A DNA stretch of 64,000 nt, from positions 25,195-89,194 of the forward strand of contig LUJN01000038.1 in NCBI GenBank assembly GCA_001689445.1, written 5' to 3'. The position numbers and the translations under genes were made by a program. The DNA is from Bacteroidales bacterium M3. Lineage in GTDB: Bacteria; Bacteroidota; Bacteroidia; Bacteroidales; Muribaculaceae. The notes below the pieces were generated by a model. The model was not told where the DNA came from, ran no database searches, and saw nothing but the letters and a program-made list of their open reading frames with translations. Of this stretch, positions 26,414-35,439 are shown one piece after another. How positions within the stretch are numbered: position 1 is the first letter of the stretch; each line of letters starts with the position of its first letter.

Positions 26414-27232
26414 ATGACCGAACTCCTGCAATACACATTCTTCCAGAACGCCATCATCGGCATACTCATCATCAGCATCGCCGCCGCCATTATCGGCACA
26501 TACGTCATGACCCGCCGCATGGTCTTCATATCCGGCGGTATCACCCACGCCTGTTTCGGAGGTCTCGGTCTCGGCTACTATTTGGGCGTCAGCCCCATAG
26601 CGATGGCAGCCGCGTTTGCCGTCGTGTCATCGCTCGGTGTCGAGTGGCTCTCGTCGCGATTTCGCGTGCGCGAGGACTCGGCAATTGCCGTCGTGTGGGC
26701 GCTCGGCATGGCCATCGGCGTCCTGTTTGTATTTCTCACCCCCGGATATGTGCCCGAGCTTAACTCATTCCTATTTGGCAACATATTGACCATCTCCACC
26801 TCCGACTTGTGGGCATTCGGGGTGTTCACCGCCGTGCTGCTGCTCTTTTTCGCCGGCTTCTACCGCAAAATTGTGGCATGTGCCTTTGACCGCGACTTTG
26901 CCAAGGTGTCGGGACTGCCCGTGCGCTTCATCTCCTATGCCATGACGGTCTTTGTCGCCGTGTGCATCGTGCTCACCATACGCCTTGTCGGCATTATGCT
27001 GCTCATGTCTATGCTCACGCTGCCGCAGATGATAGCCGAGACCGCCTGCAGCCGTATGCGCCCGATGATGACCGCCTCGGTCGCCGTCGCCATGGCGTGC
27101 AGCCTCGCCGGTCTACTCATAGCCGCCGTCATCGACGTGCCCTGCTCGGCGGTGATTGTCATCCTGATGGTCGCGGTATACTTTGCCGCACGCGCAATAC
27201 GCGCCATGCGCATACGCCGTGCCATGCAATAA
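26414..27232 (+). CDS. Zinc/manganese-type ABC transporter permease (ABC-3 family)
   Basis: 272 aa with about eight membrane helices, ZnuB/MntB-like. The ATG at 26414 is chosen: it gives the family N-terminus (FFQNAIIGILIISIAAAIIGTYVMTRRMVFISGGITHACFGGLGLGYYLG), while the longer open frame upstream overlaps the previous gene in low-complexity sequence. GGITHACFGGLGLG is the family's conserved loop. No ATPase or binding-protein gene is adjacent, so partners must lie elsewhere. Substrate (Zn or Mn) is not determinable. Confidence 0.85.
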   Translation: MTELLQYTFFQNAIIGILIISIAAAIIGTYVMTRRMVFISGGITHACFGGLGLGYYLGVSPIAMAAAFAVVSSLGVEWLSSRFRVREDSAIAVVWALGMAIGVLFVFLTPGYVPELNSFLFGNILTISTSDLWAFGVFTAVLLLFFAGFYRKIVACAFDRDFAKVSGLPVRFISYAMTVFVAVCIVLTIRLVGIMLLMSMLTLPQMIAETACSRMRPMMTASVAVAMACSLAGLLIAAVIDVPCSAVIVILMVAVYFAARAIRAMRIRRAMQ

Positions 27233-27283
27233 TCCCCCGTTTTTCACCGTTAAAAAAGATAATACCGTCACCCGATATCATCT

Positions 27284-30200
27284 GTGAGAAAAATCCTGTA
27301 CATAGTGCTTTCGGCTCTCCTCGCGGCAATGGCGTTCCAGTCATGCTCCACGAGGAAAAACACCGCCGCGTCGCGCGCCTACCAGGCGTTCACGACGCGC
27401 TACAACGTCTACTTCAACGGCGACGAGCACTACAAGGAGACCCTCAAGGAGATGGAAAAGACCTACGAGGACGACTACAGCCGCACTCTCATATTCATGC
27501 ACCCTGCCGAGGCAAAGGCCGACCCAAAGGCCACGCAGCCGTCGGGCGACTTCACCCGCTCAATCGAGAAGGCGCAGAAAGCCATACAGCTCCACTCTAT
27601 CAAGAAACGACCCAAGAAAAAGAGCGGCCGCAACAACGACCCCAAGTACAAGGCATGGCTGAAGCGCGACGAGTACAACCCCTTCCTCCACAATGCATGG
27701 ATGATGATGGGACGCAGCCAGTTCAACAACGGCGATTTTCTCGGCGCGGCATCGACATTCTACTACACCTCGCGCCACTTCAACTGGCTTCCCGCCACTG
27801 TCACCGAGGCCCGGCTGTGGCAGGCACGCAGCTACATCTCAATGGGATGGCTCTACGAGGCCGAGAACATCATGCGGCAGGTCAAGGAAGCCGATCTCAC
27901 AAACGGCACTCTGCGCGGGCTTTACAACTACGTATACGGAGACCTTTACGTCCATATGCACGAGTACGACAAAGCCGTCCCCTACCTCACCGAGGCGATG
28001 GCCCACGCCAAGGGCACGCAGAAGACGCGCATCAGCTTCCTGCTCGGGCAGGTCTACTCGCTCCTCGGGCGCAAACAGGATGCCTACCAGGCATTTGGGA
28101 AAGCCGCCAAGGCGAGCGGCGCCCCCTACCGCACACAGTTTAACGCCCGCATCAAGCAGAGCGAGGTCTATCAAGGGGAGAATATCGAGCCGGAGGTAAA
28201 GGCCCTGCGGCGCATGACCCGCTATGACCGCAACAAGGAGTACCTCGACCAGATATATTACGCCATCGGCAACCTTTATCTCTCGCGCCGCGACACGACC
28301 CGCGCCATCGAGAACTACGAGCTTGCCATCGAGAAGAGCACCCGCAACAATATCGACAAGGCCATCGCCCAGATAACCCTCGGCGAGCTGTTCTTTGCCC
28401 AACACCGCTACGACAAGGCGCAGCCCTGCTATGCCGAGGCTGTACCCCTGCTCCCTGATACCTACCCGGGCTACGAGCAGCTAAAACGCCGCTCCGACGT
28501 GCTCGACGAGCTAGCGGTATATTCCCAGAATGTCACCCTGCAGGACTCCCTGCTGCGTCTCTCGGCAATGACTCCCGAAGAGCAGCTGGCCGTGGTCAAC
28601 AAGATAATCGACGACCTGAAGAAAAAGGAGAAGGAGGAGGCCGAGCGTGCCAAGAAAGAGGAATACCTCGCGCAACAGGAGGCGGCAGGAAACGGCCTGC
28701 AGACCGACAACGCCCCGACCACATTCACCCTCAACACCGACGACTCATGGTATTTCTACAATAACGCCACCCGCAATGCCGGGCGAACCGACTTCCAAAA
28801 GCGTTGGGGCAGCCGACGGCTTGAGGATGACTGGCGACGCCGCAACAAGTCATCGTTTGACTTCAACGACTTCGAGGCCCCGGCTGACGGCGAGGAGTCC
28901 GACGAGGAAAACCCCGACGATGCAGAAGCCACGTCGGACAACGAAGAGACAAAGAGCGAGGATAAGGAACTCGCAGCAAAGGAGAATGACCCGCATTTCC
29001 CCGAATACTACCTCAAGCAGATACCCAAGACCGACCTTGAACGGCTCACCTCCAACGATGTCATACAGGAGGGGCTTTACAACATGGGCCTCATACTCAA
29101 GGACAAGCTGGAGGACTACCCATCGGCCAACGACGAGTGGCAACGGCTGCTGTCGCGCTATCCCGACAATATCTATCGCCTCGACGTATACTACAACCTC
29201 TACCTGATGTACATGCGCACGGGACAGACGGCTCTCGCCGACCGTTACCGCCAGCTCATCCTCAGCGACTTTGCCGACTCCAAGTACGGACAGGCGATGC
29301 GCGACCCCGACTATCTCGACAACCTGCGCCGCATGGAGTCGGAGCAGGAACGGCTCTACGAGCGTGCCTATGACGCCTACCTCGACAACCGCAACGCCCA
29401 GGTGCACGCCGCCTACGACGAGATGATGCACAAGTACCCGTTGAGCAAAATCATGCCGAAGTTCATGTTTATCGACGCGCTCGCCTATGTCACCGAAAAC
29501 AATCCCGACAAGTTCCGCTCAACCCTCAAGGAACTGCTCGAACGCTACCCCGACACCGATATCACCCCCCTTGCCTCTGCCTATCTCGCAGGTCTCGCAA
29601 AGGGACGCAAGCTCAACAGCGGCTCTGGCGGCAACCTGCGCGGCATGATATGGGACATGCGCCTCGGCAACGACTCCACGGCTGTCGCCGAGGGAGATTC
29701 CATCGTCTTTGACCTCAACCCCGCCGATCCGCAGCTGCTCGTGCTCGCCTATCCAACCGACTCGGTGTCCCCCAACAAGCTGCTATTTGACATCGCCCGC
29801 CACAACTTCACCTCCTACGTGGTCAAGGATTTTGACCTCGAACAGATGAATTTCGGTCGGCTCGGGATGCTTATCGTCAAGGGATTTGCCAACCTCGACG
29901 AGCTGACCCACTACCGCAAGGTGCTCGATGCCGACCGTGCGCTCTCCATCCCGCCGCAGGTGCGCCCCGTCATGATAAGCGCCAAGAACTTTGAACTATT
30001 GCTCCAACAGGGACGTTCACTTGAAGAATACTTCCGTTTTGTCGACGAGAGCAACGCCGCAGAGGCGGTGCGCACGGCCATCCCCGACGACATCTACGAC
30101 ACCCTTCCCGAGGAGGAGGCCGCCGAAGGGGAGCGCCCCACCCTCGACGACACGGAACCGGGCGCGCCCAATGCGTCACCCACAAATGTAGGGACGCACC

Positions 30201-30472
30201 CCGGTGCGTCCGCGACACAGGATTCCGTTCCCGAAGCGTCGCCAACCGATGTAGGGACGCGGCGTGACGCGTCTGCAACCCCGGCGGAAAACGGTAACAC
30301 GCCGACATCCCCGGCAAAACAAACCCCGGCGACAAAACCGACGGCAAAGCCTACTCCGGCACCAAAGCCGGCCGCAAAACCCGCGCCAAAGCCGGCGGAA
30401 AAACCTGCCGTGCGTCCCGTCCCGCTCCCCTCCTACCCCCAAGGCTCGGAAGGCGACGAGGAGGAAGAGTAA
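27284..30472 (+). CDS. porW: Type IX secretion periplasmic lipoprotein PorW/SprE-like, TPR-rich
   Basis: 1062 aa from a GTG start that gives a lipoprotein signal (lipidated Cys21 in FQSC-STRKN). Family N-terminus: YQAFTTRYNVYFNGDEHYKE, then SIEKAQKAIQLHSIKKRPKKK. TPR-like repeats (about 140-420) follow, including DFLGAASTFYYTSRHF, then a Lys/Glu-rich coiled segment (about 440-470), an acidic stretch (about 525-570) and a second helical region. PorW/SprE is needed for type IX secretion and links the outer-membrane parts. The last 100 residues are an Ala/Pro/Lys-rich tail containing two repeated ASPT(N/D)VGT...ASAT units coded by dispersed DNA hairpins. Longer than the family average. porX follows 20 nt later. 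Confidence 0.83.
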   Translation: MRKILYIVLSALLAAMAFQSCSTRKNTAASRAYQAFTTRYNVYFNGDEHYKETLKEMEKTYEDDYSRTLIFMHPAEAKADPKATQPSGDFTRSIEKAQKAIQLHSIKKRPKKKSGRNNDPKYKAWLKRDEYNPFLHNAWMMMGRSQFNNGDFLGAASTFYYTSRHFNWLPATVTEARLWQARSYISMGWLYEAENIMRQVKEADLTNGTLRGLYNYVYGDLYVHMHEYDKAVPYLTEAMAHAKGTQKTRISFLLGQVYSLLGRKQDAYQAFGKAAKASGAPYRTQFNARIKQSEVYQGENIEPEVKALRRMTRYDRNKEYLDQIYYAIGNLYLSRRDTTRAIENYELAIEKSTRNNIDKAIAQITLGELFFAQHRYDKAQPCYAEAVPLLPDTYPGYEQLKRRSDVLDELAVYSQNVTLQDSLLRLSAMTPEEQLAVVNKIIDDLKKKEKEEAERAKKEEYLAQQEAAGNGLQTDNAPTTFTLNTDDSWYFYNNATRNAGRTDFQKRWGSRRLEDDWRRRNKSSFDFNDFEAPADGEESDEENPDDAEATSDNEETKSEDKELAAKENDPHFPEYYLKQIPKTDLERLTSNDVIQEGLYNMGLILKDKLEDYPSANDEWQRLLSRYPDNIYRLDVYYNLYLMYMRTGQTALADRYRQLILSDFADSKYGQAMRDPDYLDNLRRMESEQERLYERAYDAYLDNRNAQVHAAYDEMMHKYPLSKIMPKFMFIDALAYVTENNPDKFRSTLKELLERYPDTDITPLASAYLAGLAKGRKLNSGSGGNLRGMIWDMRLGNDSTAVAEGDSIVFDLNPADPQLLVLAYPTDSVSPNKLLFDIARHNFTSYVVKDFDLEQMNFGRLGMLIVKGFANLDELTHYRKVLDADRALSIPPQVRPVMISAKNFELLLQQGRSLEEYFRFVDESNAAEAVRTAIPDDIYDTLPEEEAAEGERPTLDDTEPGAPNASPTNVGTHPGASATQDSVPEASPTDVGTRRDASATPAENGNTPTSPAKQTPATKPTAKPTPAPKPAAKPAPKPAEKPAVRPVPLPSYPQGSEGDEEEE
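30187..30274. repeat. Two GTAGGGAC hairpins inside porW
   Basis: Copy 1: GTAG then GGACGCACC / GGTGCGTCC (30192-30200/30203-30211). Copy 2: GTAG (30251-) then GGACGCG / CGCGTCT (30255-30261/30268-30274, one mismatch). The two units are 63 nt (21 codons) apart and stay in frame. Same family as the intergenic hairpins at 48020, 53357 and 60952. Confidence 0.75.
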
Positions 30473-30492
30473 AACCCTAAAACACCGACACG

Positions 30493-32034
30493 ATGAGCAC
30501 CCACAAAATCCTATGGGCCGACGATGAGATAGACCTCCTGAAGCCCCACATAATGTTCCTGAAAAACAAAGGCTATGACGTGGTGACCGTCAACAACGGG
30601 CGCGACGCCCTGGAGATGGTCGACAACGGCACATACGACCTCATTATCCTCGACGAGAACATGCCGGGGCTCACCGGCCTTGAGACCCTGTCGCGCATCA
30701 AGCAGTCGGCTCCCCACGTCCCGGTCATCATGATTACCAAGAGCGAGGAGGAGAACATCATGAACCAGGCCATCGGCAACAAGATTGCCGACTACCTAAT
30801 CAAGCCGGTCAACCCCCACCAAATACTGCTCTCCATAAAGAAAAACCTCCACTCCGAACAGCTCGTCTCGCAGCAGGCCACGTCCGACTACCAGCAGGAA
30901 TTTGCCCGCATCACGTCGCTCATCAACGACTCCTACACCATCAAGGACTGGTATGAGCTTTACAGCAAGCTCGTGTTCTGGGAACTACAGCTCGCCACAG
31001 CCGACACCAACATGGACGAACTGCTCGACATGCAGAAGATAGAGGCCAACGCCGCCTTTGCCAAGTGGGTCAAGCGCAACTACGAGAAATGGGTCACCGG
31101 CGACGAGCACCCGCTGATGAGCCACGAGTTGTTCAAGACCAAGGTGTTCCCGCTGCTCGACAACGGCGACAAGGTGTTCTTTATCCTCATCGACAACTTC
31201 CGCCTCGACCAGTGGCGCGTCGTCAAGCCCATATTGTCGGAATACTTCACCTTCGACGAGGACCTCTACTGCTCCATACTCCCCACCGCGACACAATATG
31301 CCCGCAACGCCATCTTCTCGGGGCTTATGCCGTTGCAGATAGCCCGCATGTTCCCCGACCTGTGGGTCGACGAGGAGTCGGAGGAGGGGAAAAACCTCAA
31401 CGAGTCCCCGCTCATCGCCACGCAGTTTGAGCGCTACCGCCGCCGCTGCCGCTTCTCCTACAACAAGATAAACGACTCCGTGGCGGGCGAGAAATTCCTA
31501 CAGAACTTCTCCAACCTCGCCGACAACGACCTCAACGTCGTGGTGCTCAACTTTGTCGACATGCTATCCCATGCCCGCACCGAGTCCAAGATGATACGCG
31601 AGCTGGCCTCCAACAACGCCGCCTACCGCTCGCTCACCGAATCGTGGTTTCGCCACTCCAGCGCCATCGAGCTGTTCCGCCGCATAGCCGAGAAAGGCTA
31701 CAAGATAGTCCTTACCACCGACCACGGCTCAATCCGCGTCGACAACCCGATAAAGGTTGTGGGCGACCGCAACACCAACACCAACCTCCGCTACAAGGTC
31801 GGCAAGTCACTGAGCTACAACCCCAAGCAGGTCTACGAGATAAAGAAGCCCGAACTTTACGGACTCCCCTCCCCCAACGTCTCCTCGACCTATGTCTTCG
31901 CCTCGGGCCGCGACTTCTTCGCCTACCCCAACAACTACAACTACTACGTCCAGTACTACACCGACACCTTCCAACACGGCGGCATATCCCTCGAGGAAAT
32001 GATAGTCCCCATCATCACCCTCTCCCCAAAATAA
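30493..32034 (+). CDS. porX: PorX: response regulator with PglZ/alkaline-phosphatase-fold output domain
   Basis: 513 aa. Receiver domain (1-120): acidic pocket Asp10/Asp11, phospho-acceptor Asp54 in LIILDENMPG, Lys104 in YLIKPVNP. The remainder is a PglZ-type domain (about 190-510) with FFILIDNFRLDQWRVVKP, ILPTATQYARNAIFSGLMP (catalytic Thr region), NFVDMLSHAR and the metal-binding LTTDHGSIRVDNP. This architecture is PorX, which controls type IX secretion in Porphyromonas and related bacteria; phosphodiesterase activity on nucleotide messengers has been reported for it. Adjacent to porW. No cognate kinase (PorY) in the window. Confidence 0.92.
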   Translation: MSTHKILWADDEIDLLKPHIMFLKNKGYDVVTVNNGRDALEMVDNGTYDLIILDENMPGLTGLETLSRIKQSAPHVPVIMITKSEEENIMNQAIGNKIADYLIKPVNPHQILLSIKKNLHSEQLVSQQATSDYQQEFARITSLINDSYTIKDWYELYSKLVFWELQLATADTNMDELLDMQKIEANAAFAKWVKRNYEKWVTGDEHPLMSHELFKTKVFPLLDNGDKVFFILIDNFRLDQWRVVKPILSEYFTFDEDLYCSILPTATQYARNAIFSGLMPLQIARMFPDLWVDEESEEGKNLNESPLIATQFERYRRRCRFSYNKINDSVAGEKFLQNFSNLADNDLNVVVLNFVDMLSHARTESKMIRELASNNAAYRSLTESWFRHSSAIELFRRIAEKGYKIVLTTDHGSIRVDNPIKVVGDRNTNTNLRYKVGKSLSYNPKQVYEIKKPELYGLPSPNVSSTYVFASGRDFFAYPNNYNYYVQYYTDTFQHGGISLEEMIVPIITLSPK

Positions 32035-32090
32035 ATGCGTAAAAAATCGCGGGTGTAACATACGTTATCCCCCGATAACATTGCAGTGGC

Positions 32091-32098
32091 TATATTTG
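32091..32098 (+). promoter_or_regulatory. -7 box for the 32130 gene
   Basis: TATATTTG, 31 nt before the ATG at 32130. Confidence 0.6.
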
Positions 32099-32129
32099 CG
32101 GCATTATAACCCTAAAAATAGCTATTGCC

Positions 32130-32846
32130 ATGTTACGACCAATCGCCATGTTTCTCATTGCCGCCATCGCCGCAATGCCACTCTCTGCCAAAAAGAAAAA
32201 AGAGGAATCCAAGGAGGACAAATACGCCGACTATTACATAGAGGCATATCTCAAGGATGGGTCGGTGATAAAGGGGTATAACCGCACCAACTTCACAGGC
32301 GGCGCAGAGCAGCTGGAAATCAGCGCGGCTCCAAAGGGGAAAGCCGACCGATACGACAGCGAGCTTGTGGACTCCATCGTGTTCCCGCCATCCGACACCG
32401 GCCAACGCCGTGTCGTGTGGGAGACCATGTATGCCCAGCCATGGATGATGAAAGGGCTTTTCAACCGCAAGAACATGTCAAAACATCCGCAATTCCTTCG
32501 CCGCATCTACATCGGTGAAAATATCAAAGCCTATACAATGCCCTATATCGACAAGACGCAGGCTGCAAACGGCATAGGGGGAATGACAACCATAAACACA
32601 CTCCGCACAAAATACTACTTCCGTCCGCTGACCACCGACACCGCCCGCTGCTATTGGGCCGACATGGGCGGTATCATGATCGGTTTCGGCAAAGGTTTTG
32701 ACAAGGTTATGAAAGACTATCCCGAAATCATAAAGATGCGCAAGGACAAGGTATTCTCCAAGAAAGAGTTTCTCAACGACCCGACAATCATCCTGCCGCA
32801 TATCGACGCCGTTATCGGCGAGCGCAAAAACGCCACCGACAAATAA
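32130..32846 (+). CDS. Secreted hypothetical protein
   Basis: 238 aa, signal peptide (about 1-20, ending PLSA) followed by a Lys/Glu-rich stretch. Then comes a beta-rich region starting YYIEAYLKDGSVIKGYNRTNFTG and containing DSIVFPPSD (about 81-89). No family recognised. It has its own promoter and is followed 7 nt later by another secreted protein that shares a similar 'IVFP' segment, so the two likely work together in the envelope. Confidence 0.7.
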   Translation: MLRPIAMFLIAAIAAMPLSAKKKKEESKEDKYADYYIEAYLKDGSVIKGYNRTNFTGGAEQLEISAAPKGKADRYDSELVDSIVFPPSDTGQRRVVWETMYAQPWMMKGLFNRKNMSKHPQFLRRIYIGENIKAYTMPYIDKTQAANGIGGMTTINTLRTKYYFRPLTTDTARCYWADMGGIMIGFGKGFDKVMKDYPEIIKMRKDKVFSKKEFLNDPTIILPHIDAVIGERKNATDK

Positions 32847-32853
32847 TATCACT

Positions 32854-33498
32854 ATGCATAAACACAAAGTTTTGTTGTCGACGTTGCTCGTGGCACTCCT
32901 CATCGCGTTGGAGTGCCACGCGACAACGCCCGACTCGATAAGAGGCAACCACAACGGCAAAATGATCCCTGTAGATGTCGAGCAGATAGTATTCCCGCGT
33001 GGCACACGCCTCTTTCGCCTGTCGGCCTCGATGTTCAACAACCGAGTTGTCTCGGGCGACGACTCGCGCCTCATCTTCCCCTACATCAACTTCAACACCG
33101 ACTTTTCCCTGCTTGAAAAAAGTTGGGGCAGCCTTGGTGGCGGCTTTATACTGGCTTATGCCAAATACTCCTTCCCCGCAGTCTCCCGACATGAAAACAG
33201 CCTCATCGTAGGCCCCACATTCTCATACCACCGCAACCTGTGCAGCCGCACAGAGCTGTATGCCGAATTGAAAGGCGCGGTCGACATCGGTTTGATTTTC
33301 GATAAGGAAGGCTCATGGAACAACCGGCGTCTCAACACATTCAATTATGCCATCTCCGTTGGTGTCAACCGTATGCTCTCCGACCGCTTCGGCCTATTTG
33401 CCCAGACAGGCTGGGGCAACACATGGCTCACCATCGGCATCATCTATCGTCCCTCCCGCTCATATCTCGGTCAATTCTACGGCCCCACAGCAAAATAA
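32854..33498 (+). CDS. Secreted or outer-membrane hypothetical protein
   Basis: 214 aa, signal peptide (about 1-23). Contains VEQIVFPRGTRLFRL (about 41-55) and from about 60 onward alternating, aromatic-rich strands (GGGFILAYAKYSF, YELKGAVDIGLIF-like, FGLFAQTGWGNTWLTIGIIYRP), suggesting a small outer-membrane beta-barrel. No family recognised. Second gene of the two-gene unit with 32130. Confidence 0.65.
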   Translation: MHKHKVLLSTLLVALLIALECHATTPDSIRGNHNGKMIPVDVEQIVFPRGTRLFRLSASMFNNRVVSGDDSRLIFPYINFNTDFSLLEKSWGSLGGGFILAYAKYSFPAVSRHENSLIVGPTFSYHRNLCSRTELYAELKGAVDIGLIFDKEGSWNNRRLNTFNYAISVGVNRMLSDRFGLFAQTGWGNTWLTIGIIYRPSRSYLGQFYGPTAK

Positions 33499-33528
33499 TC
33501 CTCCACCAGCAGGGACGCGGCATAAATT

Positions 33529-33630
33529 TACGGTATACCTGAAATATCTCACAAAAACACAATTTATTTCATCTATACATGAAATAAATGCTATATTTGC
33601 GATATATTTCATCTATACCTAAAATTAGAC
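33529..33630 (+). promoter_or_regulatory. Promoter and repeated operator-like sites of the AAA/DUF4143 gene
   Basis: -7 box TATATTTG at 33592-33599. The element ATTTCATCTATAC occurs at 33566-33578 and 33606-33618, exactly 40 nt apart, on either side of the -7 box. A third, inverted and diverged copy (GTATACCTGAAAT) is at 33533-33545. The first copy sits in a perfect 10-bp inverted repeat TTTATTTCAT / ATGAAATAAA (33563-33572/33579-33588). This looks like a regulator binding array. Confidence 0.6.
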
Positions 33631-34860
33631 ATGAACACAATCCCTCCTATAATCCACCGCCGCGACACTTATATTGAAAGATTGCGTCCCTTTATGCGCA
33701 CCCCTATTGTAAAGGTATTGGTCGGGGGACGGCGTGTAGGCAAAAGCTACATCCTTTTCCAACTCATGGAGCTTATAACAGACGATGAGCCGAATGCAAA
33801 CATAATATACATCAACAAGGAGGATATCACCTTTGTGGATATCACCGACTATAGGACACTGCATGACTATATTGTACCACGCCTTAAAGAGGACAGCCGC
33901 AACTACATCTTCATTGACGAGATACAGGAGATTGCCGACTTCAAGCTCGCCATCCGCTCCCTGGCCCTCAACGAAAGAAACGACATCTACATCACGGGCA
34001 GCAACTCAAAGATATTCTCATCCGATATAGCGAATGCCCTGGGGGGACGCTACATCGAGCAACGGGTCTACAGCCTCTCATACCCGGAATTTCTTGAATT
34101 TCACCGACTGCCTGACGATGATGCCTCCCTTGAGCAATACATCCACTTCGGAGGACTCCCCTACCTCATCCACCTGCCTATGAACGAGCCTGTGGTGATG
34201 GAATACCTCCAGAGCATATACTCGACAATCGTGCTGCGCGATGTCATTCAGCGCAAGAATATACGCAACACCTCTTTTCTTGACCAACTGTTACGTTTTA
34301 TCTCCAACAACATAGGCAGCCTATTTTCGGCAAAAAGCATAAGTGATTTCCTAAAAAGCCAAAATGTGAAAATATCCCCCGCTCTCGTCATCGAGTATGC
34401 CGATGCACTGACTGACGCATTCATTATAGACAAGGTGGGCAGATATGACATTGCCGGCAAACGATTTTTTGAGCGGGGTGAGAAATTCTATTTTGAGAAT
34501 CTTGGAATCCGCAATGTCATATCGGGCTACAAGTGGGGCGACCGAGGCAAGCGGATGGAAAATATCGTGTACAACCACCTATTGTATTGCGGCTACAAGG
34601 TCGCAATCGGCAATCTCGGCGCGACCGAGATTGACTTTATAGGCACGCGCGGCAACGAGACCATATACATACAGGTCGCCGCCGAGCTGTCATCGCCTCA
34701 GACCATATCGCGGGAATTTGGCAATCTGCTGATGATAAAGGACAACTACCCGAAGATTGTAGTGTCAGGTGAAAAATCATTTGAAAACACCTATTCAGGA
34801 ATCCAACATCTCTATATCCGGGACTTCCTGACATCTACCTTAACTCCCCAAATGGCATAA
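33631..34860 (+). CDS. AAA ATPase with DUF4143 domain
   Basis: 409 aa. Walker A GGRRVGKSYI (about 32-41), Walker B FIDEIQEI (about 94-101), sensor-type ITGSNSKIFSS (about 118-128), then LGGRYIEQRVYSLSYPEF. The C-terminal DUF4143 part ends in a restriction-endonuclease-like fold (GATEIDFIGTRGNETIYIQVA). The family is widespread in bacteria and archaea, often in many copies and of unknown function. Lower GC than the genes around it and a repeat-rich promoter hint at acquisition, but no mobile-element ends were found. Confidence 0.88.
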   Translation: MNTIPPIIHRRDTYIERLRPFMRTPIVKVLVGGRRVGKSYILFQLMELITDDEPNANIIYINKEDITFVDITDYRTLHDYIVPRLKEDSRNYIFIDEIQEIADFKLAIRSLALNERNDIYITGSNSKIFSSDIANALGGRYIEQRVYSLSYPEFLEFHRLPDDDASLEQYIHFGGLPYLIHLPMNEPVVMEYLQSIYSTIVLRDVIQRKNIRNTSFLDQLLRFISNNIGSLFSAKSISDFLKSQNVKISPALVIEYADALTDAFIIDKVGRYDIAGKRFFERGEKFYFENLGIRNVISGYKWGDRGKRMENIVYNHLLYCGYKVAIGNLGATEIDFIGTRGNETIYIQVAAELSSPQTISREFGNLLMIKDNYPKIVVSGEKSFENTYSGIQHLYIRDFLTSTLTPQMA

Positions 34861-34970
34861 TCGACATAGGCATATGCCATCAGCTTGATTGCCCCTAAAT
34901 CCTACAAACCTATAATATACCTGACCGGTGAAAATTTGCGTCACAGTACTTTTATTTATAAATTAATGAC

Positions 34971-34978
34971 TAATTTTG
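34971..34978 (+). promoter_or_regulatory. -7 box for tsaE-birA
   Basis: TAATTTTG, 23 nt before the tsaE ATG. Confidence 0.5.
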
Positions 34979-35001
34979 TGTAAACAAGAGATTTTCCCGA
35001 T

Positions 35002-35439
35002 ATGGAAACGACAATCACTATACACTCCTTAGGGGAGATTAACGAGGCGGCCCGCAAGTTTGTGGAGCAGATGGGCGACGAGACTGTCTATGCCTTCTAC
35101 GGGCCTATGGGCGCGGGCAAGACAACATTTATCAACGCCCTGTGCCGCGCACTCGGCGTCAACGAGGATCCGACAAGCTCGCCGTCATTCTCCATCATAA
35201 ACGAGTACCGCTCCGACACAACCGCCGAGCTTATCTACCACTTTGACCTCTATCGCCTTGAGTCGATTGACGAGGCGTTTGATATCGGAGTGGAGGACTA
35301 CTTCGACTCCGGCGCGCTCTGCCTGCTCGAATGGCCAGAGCGCATTGAGGATATCCTCCCCGATGACACCGTGCGGGTCAATATCGAGCTACTCGACGAC
35401 GATTCGCGCCGCCTGACGGTCAACACCCCGGCCGAATGA
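35002..35439 (+). CDS. tsaE: tRNA threonylcarbamoyladenosine biosynthesis ATPase TsaE
   Basis: 145 aa P-loop protein needed for t6A37 of ANN-decoding tRNAs, acting with TsaB/TsaD. Walker A GPMGAGKTTFI (about 35-45), the SPSFSIINEY switch region, HFDLYRLES, and EWPERIEDILP (the Walker-B-like WPE motif). First of a coupled pair: the stop overlaps the birA start (ATGA). Confidence 0.95.
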   Translation: METTITIHSLGEINEAARKFVEQMGDETVYAFYGPMGAGKTTFINALCRALGVNEDPTSSPSFSIINEYRSDTTAELIYHFDLYRLESIDEAFDIGVEDYFDSGALCLLEWPERIEDILPDDTVRVNIELLDDDSRRLTVNTPAE

